Below, piece by piece: positions 13,657 through 24,800 of a stretch of DNA of 64,000 nucleotides (its first letter is position 1; each line of letters begins with the position of its first letter). A program made the position numbers and the translations under genes. Under the pieces are notes generated by a model. That model did not search any database, was not told the DNA's origin, and saw only the letters and a program-made list of their open reading frames with translations. The stretch lies in NCBI GenBank assembly GCA_038502055.1, contig JAXRKN010000042.1:3472001-3536000 (forward strand), written 5' to 3'. This DNA comes from Tanytarsus gracilentus (lineage: Eukaryota > Arthropoda > Insecta > Diptera > Chironomidae).

Positions 13657-16600
13657 ATGTATCTCGACATCTCAAACTTATTCCTCTTTTGTTTAATTTC
13701 AATTGTAATGGGCGCAATTGTCACATTAATTGTCCAGGTATTCAAATTTGACACAGTTTATGATCCAGTTGAATAAAAAATTACATTCCTCTTTCAGTAT
13801 TATATTTTTATGAGATTTTTTAAAATGAACAGTGATGAGGAGGAATCGACTGAAAATCAGACTGAGATAAAAAAGAATTCCAAATTCAACATGCCAGAAG
13901 TAAGATCAAAAGAAACATTGTCGAAAGTATATTGTTTAAATTTCTTTTTAGGCACTAATGAATGCAATCATAACTCCGGACCTCGACAAAAAAGCATCTC
14001 AAATCAAAAGCATCAATTTAATCTTACAATTTTTATTCTTTGAGCTTCGATATTCAAATAAGGTCAGAAGGTGGTTTATAAGAAAATTATCGATGGAGCT
14101 TGATGAACTCTTGACTAAAACAACGATTGGGAAATTCTTCTCTAAACTATCTGTGGGTGACTTTGTTTTATTTTATTAAATGAGGATTATATTAAATCTT
14201 TTTTACTTTTAGATAAGCGAGCTTGACTTAGGCTCACAATTCCCCGAGATCAGAAATCTTGAATTGTCTCACGTTGATCTTCACGAAAAGGAAGGTCACA
14301 TAGAGAGTTTGGATATTTTATTGGATCTTCACTATGAGGGTGACTTTCAGATGAAAATTGATGCTGTAGCGCTGGGAAAAAAAGGAAGTCTATCGATGAA
14401 AGGTAAATATTTAAAGTCGCAATTTTGCTCTCATTCATGTCTATTTTTAGTGAAACAATTTGCGGGCAAAGCTCGTCTTCAATTCACGCGAAAACCATTT
14501 ACACATTGGTCTCTAAGTTTTATAAATGAGCCCGTGATAGATCTAGCTGTAGAATCAAAAATTGAAGGCAGGCAAATGCAATCGAATGTGACAAATCTGA
14601 TCTCAACGGCCGTTAAAAAAGCAATACGTCGTAAGCACACATTGCCAAACTATAAATTACGATTCAAGCCTTTCTTTAGTCGTGTTCTTTATGATGATAT
14701 TGACGTTGACCTTCCAATTCAGCCAACGGGATCACTTGAAGTAGTAGTTCGCACTTTATCACGATTAAATTATCCTAATCATGTAACGCATGTCTATGGA
14801 AGTTTGACATTATCGCGCTTTGCATTTGTAACCGCAACTCAACTTGACGACCAAAATTTGGTGATTTCAATAGATATTGAGATTCATAAAGCGAAAAACC
14901 AGCAAATTGGAATAGTTTTCAAACAAACAGAGAATCGTCAGGTTCTTGTCGAATCTATTATCCCTAACACTCCAGCAGCAGTAGCTGAACTTAAACGGGG
15001 CGATGCTTTGAGATCTATTCAAGGTCATCTTGTTCAAAACATAAATCATGTTGCAAAATTACTTAAAAGTCTGAATAAGTCAGTTATTTTGCTTAGAGTA
15101 GAACGTGTTGTGTCAGGTGTGATTAAAAATGATGCAATTATCGAAGACTTTTTAGACGTTTATGAAGATTTTAATGCACCGTCATCAGCTACAAATGTCA
15201 TAAGTTTCTCCAAAAATTCGGAGTCCGTTCAAATTGGTGCACATGAGATCAACAGAAGTGATAGAACTTCAAATGAATCCAGTATTAACAGCACACCATC
15301 GAATTCACCCCGAAAACAAGTTTCCTCTAAAATTTCGTCGGAAGAAAATGAACTACCACAACATTCAACCATAGACTATTCAATTTCAAATTTCATAAAA
15401 TTGAATGATTCGACAACTTTTGAGCTGAGTCGACATTTTAACTATCTCAATGTTAGTATATATGGACGATCGAGTAAACAAGACAATGCTATACTGCTTG
15501 GTTATCTCAATATACCACTAGAGAGTATTTTGGCTGAATGTAGCGATTTTCATCTTTACATAGAAAAATACATGTTAAGCCCTCCGGAAGTCCCCGATCT
15601 ATCAAATCATCCTCTCTCAACGCAATCGGGATTTTCATCTCAGATTTGCTTTGGAGATGCTTGCATTAGCTTCATTTGGAATCCTAGCGAATCCTTCCAA
15701 GCCAGAGGAGAAGAGGAGCCAAAACCACTGGGACAATCACAGCAATATCAAGGCAAGACATAAATATACAGTTTTAATATAATTTTTTAATTTAAATCAT
15801 AAAATAATTTTTCAAACTTTTTCAGGGTCTCAAGATAAAATTGATTCGGAAAAAACTGAAGTTGTTGTCAATCGCAAACATGATTTTATTCGCACACATT
15901 TTAATCAATCTACACATTGTGATTATTGTGGAAAGAAAATATGGCTCAAAGATGCATTGCAATGCCGTCTCTGTCTTATGTGCTGCCATAAAAAATGTAT
16001 TTTCAAATGTCAATCATCAACAGTATGCAGTGGCTATAAAGATTGCGAAGAATATTCACAAAACAGCCAGCCTGAGTTCAAAGTTACAACTGTAGATGGG
16101 GACGATGATGATGACTATGAAGTTGCTGATGAGGCTGTTGACAACTACAAATTAAGTGGTCACCGACAATCGTTTAGTGATCTTCTTGCACAAGGAATAA
16201 AGCGTGTCAATTCCGCAAACAATCTTAATATAACAACTATCGTATCATCACTGACTCAGAACAGTAAAAGTCTTCCACCAACGCCACAGCATACGCCATC
16301 GCGAAAACAGTCAATTATCCAGAATATGAATCCATTTACGGCTGTTGTAATGCGTTTGGAACAAATTTCCATTGAAAAAAGAGAAATGAGCTGTGACGAG
16401 ATTAAAATAATAGTGGAACCTCTCATGGACTGGGGTAGTTTAGATAGTCTAATGGAGGTGGCAAAAACTTCCAGTGACAGCCTATATACTGAACATGATC
16501 CTGACGACAGAGTTGATAGAATTAACCAGTTGGTGAGTTTGAAAATAAAACTTCATCTACTCATTTTTTACCCAAAAATATTTGCAGCTTCACAAAATTC

Positions 16601-16773
16601 GAATCGCTCTTGACTGTGAGACCAGTTATCAGCATAATATGAAATTAAATAAGCAAAAAAATCGGGAAACCCCTATTCATACAAAAGATGATGAAGAGAG
16701 GCTTCAAGTTTTATCTGTCATCATGCTTCATTTATGTTCTGGCCTGCAAAATAGTACGCAATCTAACATGTAA
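13657..16773 (+). CDS. Pdzd8: PDZ domain-containing protein 8 (SMP-domain lipid-transfer tether)
   Basis: ER-anchored lipid-transfer protein acting at contact sites with mitochondria and late endosomes/lysosomes (known role of the PDZD8 family). Exons 13657-13737, 13798-13899, 13952-14152, 14213-14402, 14451-15752, 15826-16532, 16588-16773 give 922 residues. The N-terminus is a hydrophobic ER anchor (about residues 8-30). An SMP domain follows (about 55-260, with KPFTHWSLSF and RRKHTLPNYKLRFKPFF), then a PDZ domain (about 340-415), a C2-like region (about 510-580), a cysteine/histidine C1 zinc finger (about 643-692, with HCDYCGKK and CRLCLMCCHKKC) and a C-terminal helical tail. Domain order matches the human protein. 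The intron at 15753-15825 has a GC donor (AAG|GCAAGA) rather than GT; reading through it stops at 15763 and would drop the C1 finger. The second intron is only 52 nt. Confidence 0.95.
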
Positions 16774-17784
16774 TTTTTACATTACCGATGTCACATGTAC
16801 TTTATATTTATTATCAATTATACAATATTTTAATAACTTCTTTCTTATTTTGAACATATGATGATTTTCTTAAACGTTTCTAGTCTCGTGGGTCATTAGA
16901 TTTCTTCCTCTTTCAACAACTCAATAAATTATATTTTTTGCATGAATTTTAAACATAAACTTATGGAGAAATAATATATGGAATTGAAGAATAAAAGCTT
17001 CAGATTTTAATAATTTTTGGAAAATTAGCTGTTTATTTATATTTATTTGAAAACATTTATATATTTTAATTTCCAGTTTTATAAAATAAATTTATTTCTA
17101 ATTTCGTAAAACTAAAATGATTTTCCTGATTCATTGTAAAATATTGCTTAAAAGGTTGACTTTTAAAATGATGATGTTTTTCTGTAAATTTTCAAAACAT
17201 GTTTAATTTTTGATTTTCATCCTTTATACTCATTTATAGAATGTGATCTCGAAAAAAGAAAAATAATTATAAAAAATATTTCACTTTAAGTATATTTAGA
17301 GATTTGTATCGCTATGAATAATAAAACGTATTAAATAATGAAAAAATATTTAAATGATAAAAATCTTTTTATCAAAGAAAAAGCTTTTTCCTTGTTGGGA
17401 AATTCTATGACAATTGTCAGTCTTGCAATAAAATGATGTTCAGTAAAATTCAGAAGTCTTCCGGAAAAATCAAATAGTATTTTACTCTTGATTTTAAAGA
17501 AAGAGAACAAAAGAAAAATAAAATTACGCGTGATTTTATTTTAAAATCAACAACCTTCTCTCTCTTTTACGATCACAATTTTTCATGCATACACGTAAAT
17601 GTGTGATCAAAACAAAGAGTAAATGAAAATTTTGTTTTTATGCTATCTCACTCTAGTCTTACATGATCCATATGCCTTTCGACTACGTTGAGTTTGTGTT
17701 TATTGCGTTTATTCAAAATCAGCTGTTTGTGTGCCTTTTCTCACTTCAACAACGTAGGAAATATTTTCTGTATGCCTTAGTTTT
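16774..17784. other. Intergenic spacer, PDZD8 to LRRC20-like
   Basis: AT-rich, with an AATAAA near 16924 suitable for the PDZD8 transcript. It contains a perfect 12-nt palindrome (TGACAATTGTCA, about 17408-17419) and a GATCACA/TGTGATC inverted pair near 17571-17608. No coding sequence seen. Confidence 0.6.
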
Positions 17785-17811
17785 TCAGTTGATCGCTTAA
17801 ATATCTTCAGT
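17785..17811 (+). promoter_or_regulatory. Candidate initiator elements for LRRC20-like distal first exon
   Basis: Two matches to the arthropod initiator TCAGT lie at 17785-17789 and 17807-17811, about 110-140 nt before the ATG at 17923. No TATA box is obvious. The motif is short, so this is a positional inference only. Confidence 0.3.
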
Positions 17812-17922
17812 CTTGTTTGAGTCTTTAAAGTGAATAGTTAAAAATAAAAGAAAAATTGATAGTTGCAAAAAAAAATTAAACAAAGAAAATTTTCTTGATT
17901 TCAAAAATAATATCCAGTAAAA

Positions 17923-20900
17923 ATGCGTCCACTTAACAATATCACTAATAACAGCAACAATAACAATAATAACGATGATGAGTCAAATAATGGAAACAGA
18001 AGTCATCAGGACTATATCATAGATCGATTAACACAAAATGGAGCAACCCCAGTTGCCCACATTGCCGGCAAGGGCATCATTCGTGTCGTGTCGCGATGTG
18101 AGGATGCCAAAGAAAACAATAAATTAGGTATGCAAGTGAGCTAAAAGCTTATGAGTAAACGTTTCTCTACAAAGGATAAAGATAACTTTTTTGCTGTTAT
18201 AATGCAGCAGATCATTGCACAATCGATAATTATTTTTATGTATCTTTACATAAACATAATGAAATGTACAACAATTTTATACGATTACTGATCGGCGCGT
18301 TATTTCATTGCATAATGTTGAATGAGATATCGAGAGATTGAGAGTAAACTTGAAACCTTGAAACATTTGATAAAACAAATGTTGCCTTATTAAGTCCAAT
18401 TTTTATATGTTAAGACTCTCTCTAATAATTCTCTCGGGGTTTGCTTAATAATAACCTGATATATTTGCTATTAAAATATATACGTAAGATTGAGGAAGGT
18501 CTATGATTTAATTTTTTCAACTCAAGTGCAAGCGAACATTAAAAGGAAGTAAAACGGATTTGACTTTCAGGGCCAATTATATTTTTTCATTTTGACGATT
18601 TAATGAACCCGTAAATCTGTCGTAATTTCTGTCAAAAACACCAATTACCATATTAATGACCTCAATAATTAAAAAGATCCATTCAGATGTGTTTCAGAAC
18701 AAAAAAATATAATAAGTTCAATACACTTCTATATAAACATTACTTTCGCTCTCAAAACTTATTGCGCACCATCTCAAACAAAGGTGAAACAATGAAAATT
18801 ATTGCACCATAGAAGATTTACACATTCATGAATGATGATATCAAAAAAAAACAATAAGTAACCAAAGTTAATCATTTTGATAATAAATTTCAACTTTATC
18901 CAAACAAAACTGGATTATATTATCTAATTCAATAAATATAAGGACTTAAAAATTATTGATAAATACCAACAATTTAAAATTCTAAATAAAGAGTTTCACT
19001 CACTTGCAATCGGATAATAGTAAATTGCAAAAGGAAATATTTTTCACTTTTGCTTACACATTCATAAATGCACATGTGAAAAGTATGTCTTAAGTCTTAA
19101 AGATTTACTCACACGGCCCTCGTTTATTAACCTAAATAATGCTCAGCTAGACATTAATTGCTTAATTTTGACGCACACGCTTCCATGAAAACTGCCTTAC
19201 TGTCAATTGCAGTAACAATAAAGTTATTTCAAGAGCAATTAATAACGCAAAGCCGTTCACATAATCATTAACAAATAATAATTAGAAAATATAACAATTT
19301 TTAAATTTGTAGATTATGAAAAATTTATAGCAAAAAACCATCAATAATAAGTTAAACTTTTAAATATTTTAAAAGTGGATGCAAAAATAAAATCATTGAT
19401 AATTTCTGGATTTTTAGTACATTAATTAATGTCTTAACTGAAGGACGCAAAAAATGGAAAGTCTGTACGCCGCAAACAAAGACTCACCGTCTCCTCTTTC
19501 AGTTCATGACTTTATATATAGAATAAAAATAGAAAAATATCATAATTTCTCGGGGAAACTGTGATGAACAAAATTTTCCGAAACGCTGTCGTTTTCACAT
19601 GGCTTGTAAATTTTTCTTTCTGTTCTTTTTGGAAATTCTGCGTAGTTCTACGACTTGAGAAAATTCTGAACTGAAAAGACTTAAAAGAGGGAAATTGAAA
19701 CTTTGCCAACGCTTTTGCTCTGCCGGATGTTTAAAAATAAAACAAAAATTGCGGATATATATTTCTTGACTTCTCCATGTGACATCTTTCCGCATTTTAT
19801 ATTTAAATTACTAGAATTTTAAAAACAATAGAAGTGAGATTGCAATGGATCTGAAACTGAGTGTTTAAGTTCATTTATTAATTGATCATTAAGAGCATTA
19901 AAATAATTACCTAAAACCAATAAAATAAAATTTAAAACCTTAAAAATAATAGATTGATACTGATATATCACACATTTGTAGAGCACGTGTGTCGATCATT
20001 GTTAACACTAAATTCAAAGCTATCTGCTAATTGTAGCTAAACTATGAAATTGGAGGCTATCCATCCAGAACAATTTCTTATAAATTTTTGATTATTGAAA
20101 CAAAGTGTTAAAAATTTGTTGATTTTTTTGCTGCACAACTCTGAATTTATATTATCAAGATTGAACACTAAACTTTTAAAAATATAAGAATATGGTCAGG
20201 CTACGTTTTAAGCATATATATTCAGCAAGAAGTTGAGTTAAAAATAGATATCAGAAAAAAAATTGAGAGTAAAAATGGCCTATCAAGTTACTGAAGTTGT
20301 GAAAAGATGTGAAAGATCGAACGAAAATAATCATTTGGGTGCAAAAATTACATGTTGCATCGAAGAAATAATTTTATTCTTTGCTTTGTCATTTTAGATT
20401 TATCGGAATGCTCTCTCATTCAAGTTCCGGATGCAGTTTACCATTTGATGAGACACACAGAATTGAAAAGTTGTGACCTAAGTTGCAATGTGCTTACAAA
20501 AATTTCCCCAAAATTAATCTTAAAATTCAACGTTATCACGGGTAAACAAAATAAGTTTAATTTTTATACGAATATTAATAAATTTATATTTTTAGAACTA
20601 AATTTATCGCACAATCAAATTGCACAACTACCTGATGAGCTTTCAGATTTGGTTTCGCTCGAATCACTTGATATTTCAAAGAACAGTTTCCTCTCACTTC
20701 CCTCCGTCGTTTTTAAAATGCCAAAGTTGAAAAATTTGAACGCAAGTTCGAACAAAATTATTGAAATCGACTTTGATCTCCTTGATATGGATAAAAATTC
20801 ATTAGAACTGGTCGACTTAAAGTTCAATCCACTAACTGGCCGCTGTTACGATGTTCTCCAAAAAGCTACCAAAATGAACTATAAAATTAAAGTTGAGCTT

Positions 20901-20945
20901 TCGGAAAGGCAGAAAGAGGACTGGGAAGATTTAAACATTGAATAA
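17923..20945 (+). CDS. Lrrc20: Small leucine-rich-repeat protein, LRRC20 type
   Basis: Exons 17923-18127, 20398-20541 and 20596-20945 encode 232 residues; the alternative first exon at 20275 gives 185 residues, close to human LRRC20 (184). The body is a run of leucine-rich repeats (for example LNLSHNQIAQLPDELSDL and LESLDISKNSFLSLP) without signal peptide or membrane segment, so a cytosolic or nuclear protein-binding role is likely. The exact function of the family is not established. The distal first exon adds an Asn-rich leader before RVVSRCEDAKENNKLG, which resembles EVVKRCERSNENNHLG from the proximal exon. Both first exons end in phase 1 and join cleanly to DLSECSLIQVP. The last repeat ends in LRFNPL-like LKFNPLTGR, as in the vertebrate protein. 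Orthology is judged from repeat layout and length, not from a search. Confidence 0.82.
20275..20338 (+). CDS. Lrrc20: Proximal alternative first exon of LRRC20-like gene
   Basis: An ATG at 20275 opens MAYQVTEVVKRCERSNENNH, then GT donor at 20339 in phase 1 and a 59-nt intron to the shared exon at 20398. It has its own start and is homologous at its 3' end to the distal first exon, so the two look like duplicated, alternatively used first exons with separate promoters. TATA-like sequence (catatatattcag) lies about 60 nt upstream. Confidence 0.75.
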
Positions 20946-21899
20946 TTTAAATTTCTATATTTTAAGTTTTTGGGAACTATGTTCTTTTTTGAAACTTTTA
21001 TCGCTTTTTTAGTGTCGTGATTCAAATTTTTTGGTTGTTCCGCACAAAACAATTAGATCAATGATCTTTTTAGATGAAAAACTAATTTTAAATCGAGTGC
21101 TATTATGTTAATAAAACACCTCCACCGAAATTTGTACTTAAAAATATGGAAGTCATTCTTCAAAAAATAGTTTTAACAATCGAGCTAGGATTTGAAAAAA
21201 TTTCTATTTGGATTATGAAGTTCCATCATTTATGCACAAGACCTGTCCCTCCTCCTATTGCCTTAACCACTTTTATATTCAAGTTCCTTTAACTTTACTA
21301 ACATTTAAAATAGAACTTAAAGTTTTAATAATTCTTTAAGATGTGATACGTTCGTATAAATATGAAATAATTTTGTATCTCATCTAGTCAATATATAAGT
21401 AACGACTTATTAAAATCAAATTTTGTAAAATTTACAATAATTATAGTATGAGTAAAATTATCGAAGAAATGCTAATGAACACATTTCAGTTAACGACTGT
21501 AAAAAATCATCATGCAAGAAGAACAAAAAAAGAGATTATTAACATTAAAATATAAAATTTTGATATTTTTGAATGATAAATGTGACAATCAAGAGAAAAA
21601 TTTATTCTGAAAAATAAATACTACAAGATGATGCAATCATCTTATAAATCCAAAAATTGTTTTTCAATTTCGACGTATAAAATCACTTTAATGACCAATT
21701 ATATGCATTTGACTTTCTAAGACTTTACTACAATATGAATTAACATAGTATATAAGTAAGAGAAAAGCTCGTTTTTTACAAAAAAAATCTTAAAAATCTT
21801 AAAATATCACAATAATAGTTTTTTTATGAATATTATTTACGAATAAAATCGTTAATGTTTTATAAATTTTATGAAAGATAAATTTCAGTGATACATTTG
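20946..21899. other. Convergent intergenic region
   Basis: Separates the 3' ends of the LRRC20-like gene (+) and the receptor phosphatase (-). An AATAAA lies near 21110 for the plus-strand gene. AT-rich, no coding sequence or repeat recognised. Confidence 0.6.
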
Positions 21900-24800
21900 C
21901 TATGATTCCGTAGGGACTGAGTTTAATTTTGTAGCATAGGCATTTGCGACACGATAAATAAATTCATATTGTTCTTTTGTCTTTATTGCATTTGCTCGAC
22001 CACGTCGAACATTGTAAACTATTTGAGGAATATCAATTTGCCTTGGTGGAATCTCAAGCATTCGTAAAACTACATCACACGCAATAATTGTACCAGTTCT
22101 GCCAGTGCCAGGAGAGCAATGCACTGTGAGAGGTCTAGAAATTAAAATAAATAAAATTATTTAAATAAAAATATGATTTTTAGGGGGGACGCTGGATATA
22201 AATTTTGGGTTATAAAAATAAAATTTTATTTTTTATTTTTTTTTTTTATATTTTTTATTTTTTATTTTTTTATTTTTTATTTTTTTTCTTTTCGATGGAA
22301 TTTATTTTTGGCTACTAAAATTTAAAGCTGGAAGTGAGATCAGTAGAAGTAAAATAATGATGGATTGATAACCATTGAACTAGATTCAACTTAAATTGAG
22401 TCCATTTGAACTAAGATAGCTTGGAAGTGAGATCAGGAGTTTAAAATTTAGTGAGGAAGTCTGGAAGTGAGATGCAGTAGAACTAAAATAAGCGATGGAT
22501 TTGATAACCATTCGAACTAGATTAGAACTTAAATTGAGATCATTGGAATAAGATCAGCTGGAAGTGAGATCAGTGTTTTAAGATTTAGTGCAGGAAGTTG
22601 GAAGTGAGATGCAGTAGAACTAAAATCAAGCGATGGATTTGATAACCATTGAACTAGATTAGAACTTAAATTGAGATCCATTGGAATAAGATCAGCTTGG
22701 AAGTGAGATCAGTAGTTTTAAGATTTAGTGCAGGAAGTCTGGAGTGGAGTAGAATAAATAGGTGGTTTAGTGTGTTAAATTGGTATGGAATAGCGTTGGA
22801 AGGGTGGTTTAAAATTTGTGTGGGTTGGGTGGCAGTAGAGTAAATGGTGGTTTGGGTTGTGATTGGTTAAATTGGTATTAGAATAGGTGGGTGGTGTGTT
22901 TAGATTTAGTGAGGAGTGGAGTGAGATAGTAGAAGTAATGGGGTTTGTTTGAGTCTTAAATTGGATATGAAGGTGGGGGAGGTTTAGATTTGTGGGAGTG
23001 GAGTGGCAGTAGAAGTAAATAAGGATGGTTGTATTAGAAAGTAAATTGGCTTTGAAAGGTGGGTGGTGTGTTAGATTTGTGTGGAGCTGGAAGTGGCGTA
23101 GAAGTAAAATGTATGTTTGTGGATTGTGCAGTGTTAAATTGGATATTGGTAAGCGTGGAGTGGCGGTTTAAAATTTGGTGGAGTGGCAGTAGAATAAGGT
23201 GTTTGGAAAGTTTAGTGTTAAATTGGATAAATGCTGAAATGAATAAAATTGTTAAGAAAAAAAAAAGTATATAAGTTTAAATAATTATTTTTAAATAAAT
23301 TTTATTTTTATATTTCTCATTTATATTTTTTATTTTTGAGGTATATAAAGTATATAAAATTTATATACTAGTCGTCCGCCCCCTGGATTTTTCTCACCCT
23401 TGAATTCTTTGCAATGATTTAGTTTTATCAAGTGTTGAAAGTTTATCATCATCATTGAAATTATTATTATTTTCGGCATTACTTTTTTCATCTACATGAT
23501 CTGGCAGTGAAGTTCTGACATAGCTTCGTGCTTCTAGCAACATTGCTATGACACTCGTTTCATCAGTTAAGCTTCCAGCCGAATCAGGCCAGGAATACCA
23601 GAAATGCATAATCTCTCGCCAAGTTCTAGTTTTCAAATTTTTTAGATGGAGCTGTGATACTGCATATTTTCCTTTAACTTCACGACTCTTTAGGGTAACT
23701 TGGAAATCTCCAAAAGTTAAGGAATTATCTACTACCACGCTCGAAGGCATATATTCTGCACATTTCTCTACGCCTAAATTTAAATTTTTTTAAAGTTTAA
23801 GTATTTTTGTGATTTTTTTATTTTTACCGTTTTCAGTGAGATCAGTGAGCATTATTATAACTTTTGAGTTTTCTTGATAAATCATTCTCCAAAAATCCAT
23901 AACCGTGTTTTCAAGTGGCGCTTGTGTTGCGATATAATAATTAGTGGTATCTTTTGGACCCTAGCATAAAATATTAAAAAGTTTTAATTATAAAAATAAA
24001 AACTGGTAAAAACTAACCTTAACATAATTTGCATTAATATATTTGCTGTTCTCATCATTATTAACTATTTCAAGTTTTACAATAGTTTCCAATGGCAGCG
24101 GGACAACGTTCGCGTAGCGATTTTTAAGAACGTTCTCGCAATTTTCTCCTTCAAGACTATAAGATATTTGTGGAATCTCTTTAAATTCATCGTAGATTGC
24201 AATCTTATTTTTCGAAAACTTTTGGAGTGATTGATAGTCCAATACATTACTTTGGAGGGTCTTAAATAAAATTGCTGAAATATTTAGCAACAAATTGATG
24301 AAATTTTACTTACAGGATCTTCAAATGCTGAGTTTGCATATGAACGCTTTGAAAATCTTAACGCGTTTGCTTTTCTCCTAACGCTGTTAAAAACGGAAAC
24401 ATTATCCAAACTATATGCGTCTAATCCAACAGGTCTACATCTCTGTCCATAAGTTAATTTCTTCTTTCGTTTTTTAAACAAAACCTATAAATTAATTGAA
24501 ACTAAAATTTGTCTAAAAAATTTCAGAAAACTTACAAATCCTGTCGCAATGATGACAATGATAACAATGCTAACTAAAATAGAAATTAAAGCGACATTAC
24601 TCCCGCCATTTTCTACACCAGCTGTGCTTGCTATTCCTTCAACGCCTGATCTTGTTGAGTCATTGAGCTGGTGAACAGTGGGTGAAATGTGAGACACAGC
24701 AACAGTTCCTTCCGGCAATAAAGTGCTATATTTAAATTTATCGTCATCCATAATTTCTATTGTGGCAACGCTCATGCTTTCAAAATTTGTATCAATGGTT

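Noticed and set aside
13927..13951. A 25-nt intron in PDZD8 using the donor at 13927
   Set aside because: Too short to splice; the GTAAGA donor at 13900 gives a 52-nt intron and the conserved PEALMNAI join.
23059..23274. 71-codon ORF inside the tandem array
   Set aside because: Made of degenerate repeat units with no domain; an artefact of G/T-rich repeats.
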